Assembly: GCA_031258475.1 (NCBI GenBank)
Contig: JAIRMS010000054.1
Coordinates: forward strand, 1 to 13,118
From: Holosporaceae bacterium
Lineage (GTDB): Bacteria > Pseudomonadota > Alphaproteobacteria > UBA3830
DNA length: 13,118 nt
Direction of reading: 5' to 3'
Both the position numbers and the translations under genes were made by a program. The notes beneath the pieces were generated by a model. That model was not told the DNA's origin. It did no database searches and saw only the letters and a list, made by a program, of their open reading frames with translations. Numbering within the stretch: the stretch's first letter is position 1; every line of letters starts with the position of its first letter. Of the stretch, positions 6,573-13,118 are shown piece after piece.

Positions 6573-6753
6573 GAAACTTATTCGCAAAGCCCAACACAAC
6601 AATAGACCTGCGGATCTTACATGGTTTTGACAATTGATTAATAAAAACAGGGGACTCCATTCTAAAGCTTTTTTCTAACAGAAAATATCGACAAAAAATA
6701 CAAAATTAACTTTATGTAAATTTTTTTGCCTTATCCTAATAAGATTGATCGTG

Positions 6754-7230
6754 ATGAGTATAAAAATGGAAGAAAAAACGACATTAAGAGTCACCGGCCG
6801 CATAAAATGGTTCAGCCAGTTCAAAGGGTACGGTTTTATAGAAGCGGAAAATGTATCCGAGGATATATTTTTACACTTTTCCGCGATGGACAAATCTGGA
6901 ATTAACCATTTGGGAAATGACGATGTGATTTTATGCGACATTGTGAAATCAGATAGAGGATACCAGGTCGATAATATTGTGAAACTGTTGCATTCCAACA
7001 AATATGAAATAGAAGAGGGAAGACCAGAGCAAGTTACAGTGATTATAAGATGGTTCAACACGTTAAAGGGATTTGGATTTGCCAAATTAAATTCTGGAGA
7101 AGACGTCTTTATTCATTCCAGCCTCCTTAAAAGATATAAAATGACGACGATCGAGCCAGGTAGAGAAATCGAAATGATTATTCATCGTACAAATTTTGGA
7201 TATGAAGCTATCGATCTAATCCTTGAGTAG
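6754..7230 (+). CDS. Double cold-shock-domain protein
   Basis: A 158-residue protein with two cold-shock domains that bind single-stranded RNA or DNA, probably acting as an RNA chaperone in the cytoplasm. Domain 1 spans about 11-80, with RNP1 KGYGFI (24-29) and RNP2 DIFLHFS (37-43). Domain 2 spans about 92-157, with KGFGFA (105-110) and DVFIHSS (117-123). Two-domain cold-shock proteins are common in Alphaproteobacteria. The start is uncertain: ATG at 6754 has only a weak ribosome binding site. In-frame GTG at 6751, TTG at 6745 and ATG at 6766 are alternatives, and none alters the domains. TATCCT at 6732-6737 could be a -10 box, which would give a very short leader. It converges with smr. Confidence 0.9.
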   Translation: MSIKMEEKTTLRVTGRIKWFSQFKGYGFIEAENVSEDIFLHFSAMDKSGINHLGNDDVILCDIVKSDRGYQVDNIVKLLHSNKYEIEEGRPEQVTVIIRWFNTLKGFGFAKLNSGEDVFIHSSLLKRYKMTTIEPGREIEMIIHRTNFGYEAIDLILE

Positions 7231-7275
7231 GGTGAACCAGGTTAGTTTTCAACTCAACACTGATTTTGCCTGCTG

Positions 7276-7309
7276 AAAAACCACGCATCGCGTTCTCAAT
7301 TTGATGCGT
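7276..7309. terminator. Possible bidirectional terminator between the cold-shock and smr genes
   Basis: ACGCATC (7283-7289) and GATGCGT (7303-7309) form a perfect 7-bp stem with a 13-nt loop in the convergent intergenic region. On the minus strand the hairpin is followed by GG and five Ts (7280-7276), and on the plus strand by CGATTTT. Its position between two 3' ends fits a shared terminator, although the loop is large. Confidence 0.45.
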
Positions 7310-7381
7310 CGATTTTCCTGTCCACTTGATACCCAATTGATAACAAGTTTCGACATCTCCATATTTTATAGCGAAGATTGT

Positions 7382-7828
7382 TTATTTACTTCCAAATGGA
7401 ATCTGTTTGAGAATTACGTAGAACGCTCCCTGGCCTCCGTGCCAAATATTTGCCTGGGAATACGACGCCACGTAGTTTCCAAATAATTCTTTTATCCATT
7501 TCTGAAAAGACGACCGTATAACCGATTTTTTCAAAGCATTGCCGCCGGTTATCACAAGCACTCTTTTTACATTTTCCGATTGGCATTTGATGAAAAAATT
7601 CAACAGCACGTTAAAAGCTTCGTCCTGCGTTAATCCATGTAAATCAATTGTTTTTTCGGTTGTAAATTTTCGATGTAGCTTTCTACTCATGACATTCAGT
7701 TGATTTTCTTTTGGACAAAACGATTCTGAGTTTACAGACTTTTGCGTAAAGCCGGATTTCATTTTTTGGGTCTTTGTGATAGTATCCCTCGCAGTAATAG
7801 GTTTTACGTTGGTTATGAGGTCTTTCAT
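7382..7828 (-). CDS. Smr/MutS2-type domain protein
   Basis: A 148-residue protein whose C-terminal half is an Smr domain (about 58-142), a fold linked to endonuclease activity on nucleic acids in MutS2 and stand-alone Smr proteins. IDLHGLTQDEA (61-71) matches the LDLHG motif and HGGQGAFYVILK (130-141) the HGGxGALyV motif. The middle TGxG motif reads TGGN (94-97), so its last glycine is replaced, which may affect activity. The N-terminal 55 residues are basic, polar and probably disordered. The ATG at 7828 is preferred, and a TTG at 7843 in the same frame would add five residues. Neither has a clear Shine-Dalgarno sequence. The gene is divergent from rlpA with only 38 bases between start codons. 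Confidence 0.85.
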   Translation of the reverse strand: MKDLITNVKPITARDTITKTQKMKSGFTQKSVNSESFCPKENQLNVMSRKLHRKFTTEKTIDLHGLTQDEAFNVLLNFFIKCQSENVKRVLVITGGNALKKSVIRSSFQKWIKELFGNYVASYSQANIWHGGQGAFYVILKQIPFGSK

Positions 7829-7866
7829 AGTTTTTCTGTGCAAAACAAAACTCTTAGGAAAAAATT

Positions 7867-8385
7867 ATGCGTGATGATATCAAATTTCAGAAATTAATAG
7901 TATTCCTTTTGCTGGCGTTGATCTCGTGTTCGAGCATGGATGAAAATCGGGAGAAGTATTGGCATTCCGGCAGCGAAAGGCCCTACATAGTCAACGGAGT
8001 TAAGTACTATCCACAAATTAATTATCAATACACCGCTGTGGGAGAAGCCAGCTGGTATGGATACGAATCCCACGGGAAACCGACCGCCACCGGCAGAACG
8101 TTCGAAAAAAACAAGTTGACGGCAGCACACAGGACCTTACCGCTTCCAAGCGTAGTTATTGTGGAAAATCTGGCGAATAAGAAAAAGGTTAAATTATTGG
8201 TCAACGACCGTGGACCGTTCGCAAAAACCAATAGAAGAATAATAGATGTTTCACAGAAGGCGGCTGAAATTCTCGGATTTCGAAGAAACGGTCGTGCAAA
8301 GGTAAGAGTAACCTGCCTGCCAGAAGAGAGCCAACTTGCGGCGATTGCCTACCGTAGAAAGCCCTATACTTCTAAATCTAAGTAG
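7867..8385 (+). CDS. rlpA: RlpA-family septal lipoprotein (lytic transglycosylase type)
   Basis: A 172-residue lipoprotein. The signal (about 1-20) ends in the lipobox LISC, so C21 would be lipidated. A short linker with PYIVNGVKYYPQ (39-50) is typical of alphaproteobacterial RlpA. The double-psi beta-barrel domain (about 56-150) carries GEASWYGYESHGKPTATG (59-76), LTAAHRTLP (84-92) and NDRGPF (113-118), then RRIIDVSQKAAEILG. RlpA acts at the division site, and the Pseudomonas enzyme cleaves glycan strands that lack stem peptides. The usual C-terminal SPOR domain of many RlpA proteins is absent, so septal targeting would need another route. The ATG start follows AGGA by 7 nt. Its promoter probably overlaps the 5' part of smr. 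How active the enzyme is cannot be read from sequence. Confidence 0.9.
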   Translation: MRDDIKFQKLIVFLLLALISCSSMDENREKYWHSGSERPYIVNGVKYYPQINYQYTAVGEASWYGYESHGKPTATGRTFEKNKLTAAHRTLPLPSVVIVENLANKKKVKLLVNDRGPFAKTNRRIIDVSQKAAEILGFRRNGRAKVRVTCLPEESQLAAIAYRRKPYTSKSK

Positions 8386-8578
8386 ATGTATTGTGGTTTT
8401 CGGTTTTTTTATATGAACATTTTTCTCCTCGGTTAGGGGAATTTTCGTCGTCGTTTATATGGCAATTCGACGACTCAGCAAAATTTGCATAATCCTAAAT
8501 GCGCAAAGTTAAAAACTCGCTTTATTTATTTAACCATCTTATGTATTGTTATGGCGTTTTGGTTTGTAGGGCGTGGTA
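8386..8578. other. Intergenic region upstream of the oxidoreductase operon
   Basis: No gene is seen. A perfect 7-bp inverted repeat, GTCGTCG (8447-8453) and CGACGAC (8468-8474) around a 14-nt loop, and a smaller TCCTC/GGGGA hairpin (8426-8440) lie about 100-150 nt before the operon start. They could be rlpA 3' structures, an operator or a leader element. I could not assign a convincing -35/-10 pair. Confidence 0.4.
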
Positions 8579-9118
8579 ATGTTTCAGATAAGAGTTCATG
8601 GCAGAGGTGGACAGGGCGTTGTTACGGCAGCTGAAATGTTATCCATCGCGGCGTTTTTGGAAAAAAAACACGCCCAGGCGTTTCCCAGTTTTGGATCTGA
8701 AAGAATGGGGGCTCCGGTTATGGCTTTTTGCAGAATTTCCAACAAAGAAATTCGGCTTCGGGAGCCGGTTCTTGAACCAAACGCCCTGATAATTCAGGAT
8801 AGAACAGTTATAGAATCCTCCAACGCTTTTCAAGGAGTGGTGGAAAACGGTTTCGTTCTGGTCAATTCATCCGTCGAAATTTCAAATCCTGTGAAAAACG
8901 TTAATATAAAATGCATCGACGCCACCGGAATCGCTCTGGAGCACGTCGGAAGACCGATCCCCAACGCCGTTTTGCTTGGAAGTTTTGCGGCCCTGACGAA
9001 AATTATCAAAATAGATTCGGTAATCGAGGCGATAAAAACGAAATTTTCCGGTTCCATTGCCGAAAAGAATATTAAAGCTGCCCAAATCGCCTATGAAGAG
9101 ACTTTGAAAGGAATTTAA
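8579..9118 (+). CDS. porG: 2-oxoacid:acceptor oxidoreductase, gamma subunit (PorG type)
   Basis: The gamma subunit contributes to the coenzyme A-binding side of pyruvate or other 2-oxoacid:ferredoxin oxidoreductases. The 179-residue protein starts FQIRVHGRGGQGVVTAAEML, with the conserved GRGGQG loop (8-13). FPSFGSERMGAPVMAFCRIS (35-54) and the DRT motif near residue 73 follow in family order. Length matches stand-alone PorG/KorC subunits. I chose ATG at 8579 because TAGGG (8567-8571) lies 7 nt upstream; a GTG at 8573 is too close to it. It is the first gene of the operon, and its TAA stop overlaps the alpha subunit ATG by one base (TAATG). Sequence alone cannot separate pyruvate from 2-oxoglutarate or branched-chain 2-oxoacids as substrate, but the subunit set and the similarity of the beta subunit favour pyruvate. 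Confidence 0.88.
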   Translation: MFQIRVHGRGGQGVVTAAEMLSIAAFLEKKHAQAFPSFGSERMGAPVMAFCRISNKEIRLREPVLEPNALIIQDRTVIESSNAFQGVVENGFVLVNSSVEISNPVKNVNIKCIDATGIALEHVGRPIPNAVLLGSFAALTKIIKIDSVIEAIKTKFSGSIAEKNIKAAQIAYEETLKGI

Positions 9119-10314
9119 TGCTTTACCAGTTGGAGGGATCCCAGGCCATTGCCAAAGCAGTGGCTTTGTGCCGACCGAAAGTCATTTGCGCCTATCCTAT
9201 CACTCCTCAAACCCACATTCTTGAAGGGGTTGGAGAGCTTGTAAGAAACAGGGAACTGTCCGATTGTGAGTTTATTAACGTGGAATCCGAAATGGCCGCG
9301 CTGAGCGTTGCGATTGGCGCGCAGGCGACGGGAGTCCGCAGCTACACCGCCACTTCGAGTCAGGGATTGCTCTATATGATAGAGGCGGTTTACAACGCTT
9401 CGGGACTGGAACTGCCAATAGTAATGACTCTCGGAAATAGGGCAATAGGTTCCCCAATAAATATCTGGAATGATCATTCCGACGCCATGTCTGTGAGAGA
9501 TGCAGGCTGGATCATGCTTTTCGCCGAAACCAATCAGGAGGCTCTGGATCTGCATATACAGGCTTTTAAAATTGCAGAAAAAGTAAAATGTCCTGTTATG
9601 GTTTGCGTCGACGGATTTATTCTGACCCACGCCTATGATCGAGTTGATATTCCTCCCCAGGGAGAAGTTGACGAATTTCTACCGTCGTATGTTCCTCATG
9701 TCAGTCTGGACGTGGACAATCCAATCGCCATTGGGGCTATGGTTTCACCGGAATACTTCATGGAGGTTCGGTATCTGGCGCACAGAAGGCAGACGGATTC
9801 TCTGGAAATAATTCAGTGCGTTGGCGAAATGTTTCAACAGAAATTCGGAAGAGATTCCGGTGGGCTTGTGAGAAGGTACTGCGTCGATGGGGCTGAGACA
9901 ATTATTGTGACGCTTGGATCCGTTGCCGGAACGATAAAAGACGCGGTGGACGAATTAAACTTAGATGGACAAAGCTTTGGCGTTATTTCGATAGTTAGTT
10001 ACAGACCATTCCCGGCCGAAATTATCATGAATTCCTTGAAAAACGCCAGAAAAGTAATAGTCGTTGAAAAAGCGCTTGCTCCCGGAGTCGGAGGTATCTT
10101 ATCCCAGGAAATTGAGCTGGCCTTGAAAAATACGAAGGTTGAAATTGTTTCGGTCATCGCCGGTCTTGGCGGCAGATCTATCACAAAACTCATGTTGAAA
10201 GAGTGTTTTTTGATGAAAGATCATGCAAGAACTACGTTTTTGGGCCTAAAAGAGGATATTATCGCCCGGGAATACACTCCAATGAAATGTTGTGGTTGCG
10301 AAGGAAGCACGTGA
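9118..10314 (+). CDS. porA: 2-oxoacid (pyruvate):acceptor oxidoreductase, alpha subunit
   Basis: The 398-residue alpha subunit carries the pyrimidine-binding half of the thiamine diphosphate site. YPITPQTHI (26-34) is the hallmark of the family, NVESEMAALS (54-63) contains the conserved glutamate (E57) that activates the cofactor, and TSSQGLLYM (79-87) follows. The transketolase C-terminal-like domain occupies about the last 150 residues (IIVTLGSVAGTIKDAV, YRPFPAE, VVEKALAPGVGG). It overlaps porG by 1 nt and porB by 1 nt, so translation of the three subunits is coupled. The C-terminus ends in CCGCEGST, with three cysteines close together. This lies outside the core fold and might touch an iron-sulfur site, but that is speculation. 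PorABG enzymes decarboxylate pyruvate to acetyl-CoA plus CO2 with reduction of ferredoxin in the cytoplasm. Confidence 0.93.
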   Translation: MLYQLEGSQAIAKAVALCRPKVICAYPITPQTHILEGVGELVRNRELSDCEFINVESEMAALSVAIGAQATGVRSYTATSSQGLLYMIEAVYNASGLELPIVMTLGNRAIGSPINIWNDHSDAMSVRDAGWIMLFAETNQEALDLHIQAFKIAEKVKCPVMVCVDGFILTHAYDRVDIPPQGEVDEFLPSYVPHVSLDVDNPIAIGAMVSPEYFMEVRYLAHRRQTDSLEIIQCVGEMFQQKFGRDSGGLVRRYCVDGAETIIVTLGSVAGTIKDAVDELNLDGQSFGVISIVSYRPFPAEIIMNSLKNARKVIVVEKALAPGVGGILSQEIELALKNTKVEIVSVIAGLGGRSITKLMLKECFLMKDHARTTFLGLKEDIIAREYTPMKCCGCEGST

Positions 10315-11279
10315 TGTCGAATTTTACCCTTGGAAATAACGAAGAAAACGCCGCAGTTCAGTCGAACTGCGATAGGCCTAACACCCTAACAAGCGGACAT
10401 AGGGCATGTCAGGGGTGCGGAGAAGCGTTGGGAGCCAGATGCGCCATCGACGCGGCCTATAATGCCGCCGCCGGCAAAATAATGGTCGTTAATGCAACCG
10501 GATGTTTGGAAGTTTTTTCCTGCTCGTTTCCAGAAAATTCCTGGAAAGTTCCCTGGGTTCATTCTTTATTTGGAAATGCGCCGGCTGTGGCCACCGGAGT
10601 GGCCGCTGCTCTCCGCAGCCAAAGGAAAGAGGATATTCGCGTTATTGCCCACGGAGGAGATGGATCTACGGCCGACATCGGCATGGGATGTCTTTCGGGA
10701 ATGTTCGATCGTAACGACGACGTTCTATATATTTGCTACGACAATCAGGCCTATATGAACACAGGGGTACAAAGATCCGGCGCTACTCCTGCTCTGGCGA
10801 GAACTGCGACCACTCTTCCAAACAAGAATTACATGGGGAATGATCCTCAGACCGGTAAAAATGTCCCACAGATCGCCATGGCGCACGGAATTCCCTACGT
10901 AGCCACCGCAAGCATTGGTAATATTCCTGATTTGGAAGAAAAAGTATCGAGGGCAATAGAAATTCGTGGAGCAAAATACGTCCACATTCACGTACCATGT
11001 CCACTGGGCTGGGGGTTTCCAACTTCGGAGACGATACAAATCGCAAGATTGGCGATTCAATGCGGTTTATTTCCGCTATTCGAAGCGAAAAACGGAAAGC
11101 TGACGGCCTCAACTTTGATTGAAAACCTTATTCCAGTGGAAAATTACCTAAAAACTCAAAGAAGATTCGCCCATCTATTCGGAAAAGATGTTGCGCCCGA
11201 TGCAATTGGAGTTCTGCAAAATATTGCGAATGCCAATATAGAAAGATACAGGTTGAACGGAGATGTCTCGTATGACTAA
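10314..11279 (+). CDS. porB: 2-oxoacid (pyruvate):acceptor oxidoreductase, beta subunit
   Basis: The 321-residue beta subunit binds the diphosphate of thiamine diphosphate and the proximal 4Fe-4S cluster. The TPP motif GGDGSTADIG starts at 114 and the conserved DNQAYMNTG ends it (N144). Candidate cluster ligands are C32 and C35 (ACQGCG), C64 (ATGCLEV) and C229 (HVPCPLGW), all at family positions. NSWKVPWVHSLFGNAPAVATG (75-95) is typical of PorB. I place the start at ATG 10314, which overlaps the porA stop (TGATG), because AAGGAA lies about 8 nt upstream. A longer frame from 10203 lies inside porA and is not believable. The last codons overlap the next gene, so a four-gene unit is likely. All visible catalytic motifs are intact. 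Confidence 0.93.
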   Translation: MSNFTLGNNEENAAVQSNCDRPNTLTSGHRACQGCGEALGARCAIDAAYNAAAGKIMVVNATGCLEVFSCSFPENSWKVPWVHSLFGNAPAVATGVAAALRSQRKEDIRVIAHGGDGSTADIGMGCLSGMFDRNDDVLYICYDNQAYMNTGVQRSGATPALARTATTLPNKNYMGNDPQTGKNVPQIAMAHGIPYVATASIGNIPDLEEKVSRAIEIRGAKYVHIHVPCPLGWGFPTSETIQIARLAIQCGLFPLFEAKNGKLTASTLIENLIPVENYLKTQRRFAHLFGKDVAPDAIGVLQNIANANIERYRLNGDVSYD

Positions 11280-12849
11280 GCCTTTTGCTACGGTTCTTGA
11301 AGCTTCCACAAGTCTCTGCAATCACACTGGATCATGGAGAACCATGCGGCCAGAGTATGTGAAAAGATTGCCGCCGTGCAACGCAACCTGTCCAGCGGGA
11401 GAGAATATTCAACTTTGGCTGTCCCTGGCCAAAACTGGAAAATTTCGCGAAGCCTGGGAAATAATCGTAAAAGATAATCCATTTCCGGCGATAATGGGGC
11501 GTATTTGCTATCACACCTGCGAAAGAACCTGCAATCGAGGCCAGTTTGACGGAGCTGTGAACATTAATTTAATTGAGAGATCGATTGGCGACATCGCCAT
11601 CGCTAACAACTGGAAGTTTGAAAACGTTTCCAAGGATAGCGGAAAGAAGATACTTATCATTGGAGCAGGTCCGAGCGGATTGTCGGCCGCCTATTTCCTG
11701 AAAATGCTTGGCCACAGCGTAACCGTATACGAAAGTCATGTTAAACCCGGCGGAATGATGCGCTACGGCGTGCCAAGGTATAGGCTTTCCAACGATATTA
11801 TCGACGCTGAAATCAAAAGGATAAAAGACATTGGCGTAAAAATCATTTGCGGCAAAAAAATCGAGAATCTTAGAGAGGAAATCAGCAAGTTCGACGCGAC
11901 CTACATATCAATTGGAGCGCGCATGGCGACCAAAGCAAATATGGAAATAGGAGAAAAATCGAATATTATCGACGCGATAGATTTGTTCCGAAAACTGGAA
12001 GATACTCCCAATGATTTACCAGACCTTGGCAAGAAGGTTTTCGTCTATGGAGGGGGAAACACCGCCATTGATGCGGCCAGAGCAGCTTTGCGTCTTGGAG
12101 CCGAGAGCGTAAAAATCATCTACAGGCGTACTATCAACAATATGCCGGCTCACGAAACGGAAATAAACGAAGCTTTGGCCGAAAAAATAGAAATTCTTTG
12201 TCTTCGCACAATCAGCGCGATCGATGGAAATAAAATCATCATCGATAAAATGAATTACGACGAAGAACACGATATTTTATCGAAATCCGGCAAGGTCGAG
12301 ATTTTTTACGCAGATAGCGTGATTTTCGCCATTGGCCAGGAAGTGGACGCGGGAATTTTTCGTGAAATCGACGAAATCAAAACCTCTGAAAAAGGCGTAA
12401 TCGAAGTCGATAAAAACATGATGACAGGCGCAAAAGGAATTTTTGCCGGCGGGGACGTCGTCTCAGGAAAACGTACCGTGACAAACGCAATCGGACATGG
12501 GAAAAAAGCCGCAAGACACATAGACGCTTACCTCAAAGGAATTGAAATAATCTCAAACGCTAAAAACGAAACGGCTTATTTTAAAAAATTAAACATCGCC
12601 TATTTCAAAAAAAACGGAAGAAAGGAAAGCGTTTATCATTTGAACGGTGAAATTGTAGAAGAGGCTTCCCGTTGTTTTTCCTGCGGAAATTGTTTTCACT
12701 GCGATAATTGTTATGGGTATTGTCCCGATAACGCAATAGTAAAGCATCCGGACGGTTCCCTTGAAATAAATTACGATTACTGCAAAGGTTGTGGAATTTG
12801 CGCGTCTGAATGCCCGTGTGGAGCCATAAAAATGATCTCTAACGAATGA
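11272..12849 (+). CDS. GltD-like NAD(P)-linked oxidoreductase fused to a 2x[4Fe-4S] ferredoxin domain
   Basis: The ORF from ATG 11263 gives 528 residues; numbering below follows it. The N-terminal Fer4_20-type domain has cysteines C39, C43, C82, C86 and C90. A FAD-binding Rossmann fold starts at 129 with GAGPSG (134-139), and MMRYGVPRYRL (165-175) is the GltD signature. A second dinucleotide fold has GGGNTA (263-268) followed by YRR (287-289), which suggests NADPH. GIFAGGDVVSG (392-402) is the FAD end motif. From about 470 the protein becomes a dicluster ferredoxin: C477, C480, C483, C487-P and C507, C510, C513, C517-P. It is the last gene of the por operon and would carry electrons between PorAB and NAD(P)(H), replacing a separate PorD. 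GGAG at 11259-11262 is 9 nt from ATG 11272, which I prefer; the start at 11263 leaves no spacer. Substrate nucleotide and direction are inferred. Confidence 0.88.
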   Translation: MTKPFATVLEASTSLCNHTGSWRTMRPEYVKRLPPCNATCPAGENIQLWLSLAKTGKFREAWEIIVKDNPFPAIMGRICYHTCERTCNRGQFDGAVNINLIERSIGDIAIANNWKFENVSKDSGKKILIIGAGPSGLSAAYFLKMLGHSVTVYESHVKPGGMMRYGVPRYRLSNDIIDAEIKRIKDIGVKIICGKKIENLREEISKFDATYISIGARMATKANMEIGEKSNIIDAIDLFRKLEDTPNDLPDLGKKVFVYGGGNTAIDAARAALRLGAESVKIIYRRTINNMPAHETEINEALAEKIEILCLRTISAIDGNKIIIDKMNYDEEHDILSKSGKVEIFYADSVIFAIGQEVDAGIFREIDEIKTSEKGVIEVDKNMMTGAKGIFAGGDVVSGKRTVTNAIGHGKKAARHIDAYLKGIEIISNAKNETAYFKKLNIAYFKKNGRKESVYHLNGEIVEEASRCFSCGNCFHCDNCYGYCPDNAIVKHPDGSLEINYDYCKGCGICASECPCGAIKMISNE

Positions 12850-12862
12850 ATTTCAATCCAAT

Positions 12863-12891
12863 CCCTAGGCAGATTCCCAGGGCTGTTTTTA
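12863..12891 (+). terminator. Rho-independent terminator of the oxidoreductase operon
   Basis: CCCTAGG (12863-12869) and CCCAGGG (12876-12882) form a 7-bp stem with one mismatch and a 6-nt loop, followed by CTGTTTTTA. It starts 14 nt after the stop codon of the last operon gene, as expected for its transcription end. Confidence 0.7.
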
Positions 12892-13000
12892 TACATGAAT
12901 CACTTTGAAAGTGCGAAGTCACATTTAGCTTGATCGCAGACGCGTAGCCGAGGGGGAATGGATTGCTTCGCTCGCAATGACGAGGGAATAATATTACTGA
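12891..13000. repeat. Dispersed repeat, copy B (about 110 bp)
   Basis: This block matches 5367-5478 in the same orientation with few differences, including the shared segment CGCGTAGCCGAGGGGGAATG and the palindromic-unit core GATTGCTTCGCTCGCAATGA. Similarity stops at ATATTACTG. Copy B lacks the further palindromic units 2-4 seen after copy A. It abuts the terminator of the oxidoreductase operon. A minus-strand frame across it (12839-13102) contains the RHCERS peptide typical of this repeat and is not taken as a gene. Confidence 0.85.
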
Positions 13001-13066
13001 CGTGAATAATGGATTATTCTGGATGTAATATTGGATTGATAGAGAAGGCTTGGACGGTTTTAGTTG

Positions 13067-13118
13067 ATGAGCGATGAGAGTAGAAATCGAATGAACGAGC
13101 ATATTTACAAAAGACCTG
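13067..13118 (+). CDS. Possible start of a gene running off the window
   Basis: From ATG at 13067 the frame MSDESRNRMNEHIYKRP stays open to the edge, and an in-frame ATG at 13091 is an alternative start. No clear Shine-Dalgarno sequence precedes either, and 17 codons are too few to recognise a family. It is listed only because the window ends here; chance is a fair explanation. The rest of 13001-13066 shows nothing I can name. Confidence 0.2.
   Translation, partial: MSDESRNRMNEHIYKRP

Noticed and set aside
6627..6649. Consensus -35 TTGACA upstream of the cold-shock gene
   Set aside because: No -10 box at 16-18 nt; the following sequence is ACAGGGGAC. Probably chance.
9115..9630. 171-codon minus-strand frame antisense to porA
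   Set aside because: Complementary to the clear PorA signature region; no independent evidence.
10203..10313. 37-codon N-terminal extension of the PorB frame
   Set aside because: It lies wholly inside porA. The start at 10314 has a Shine-Dalgarno sequence and the usual TGATG overlap.
12839..13102. 87-codon minus-strand frame containing PRHCERSNPF
   Set aside because: It crosses repeat copy B and the operon terminator, and its peptide comes from the repeat.

Overview
The window looks like chromosomal DNA from an alphaproteobacterium, moderately AT-rich and possibly host-associated. The alphaproteobacterial reading rests on an argS gene followed directly by a SPOR-domain gene, a two-domain cold-shock protein, an Smr-domain protein, an SLT-domain lysozyme-like transglycosylase, an alphaproteobacterial-style RlpA lipoprotein and a zinc-cysteine-free S4. 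A host-associated (Holosporales- or Rickettsiales-like) lifestyle is inferred from the IS insertion, the dispersed palindromic repeats and the long, weakly coding gaps. It is not proven.

Left part (1-3252, minus strand): a translationally coupled operon argS - SPOR membrane protein - rsmE. The rsmE reading frame ends early, just before the SAM-binding knot, at what appears to be the end of an IS5-like insertion sequence. The first codons of its transposase lie at 53-1. A divergent intergenic region then leads to rpsD (3395-4009, plus), with a recognisable promoter, and to tRNA-Thr(CGT) (4054-4129).

Middle part (4130-8385): a non-coding stretch with several hairpins; a gene for an unrecognised secreted protein with an acidic N-terminus and a basic C-terminus; a cluster of palindromic repeats, part of which recurs at the right end of the window; a secreted SLT-type transglycosylase with a TTG start; a double cold-shock-domain protein; and a divergent pair, smr (minus) and rlpA (plus). 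SPOR, SLT and RlpA together show that the organism makes and remodels peptidoglycan.

Right part (8579-12849, plus): a tight four-gene operon for a 2-oxoacid (probably pyruvate):acceptor oxidoreductase. The order is gamma, alpha, beta, then a fusion of a GltD-like FAD/NAD(P) oxidoreductase with a two-cluster ferredoxin domain. The architecture suggests that electrons from pyruvate oxidation pass through the ferredoxin-like clusters to NAD(P)+, or run in reverse. It may stand in for or supplement pyruvate dehydrogenase and hints at low-oxygen metabolism. The operon ends in a likely intrinsic terminator, followed by the second copy of the dispersed repeat and the window edge.

The strongest leads for follow-up are this oxidoreductase operon, the IS-truncated rsmE, the unknown secreted protein, and the repeat family.
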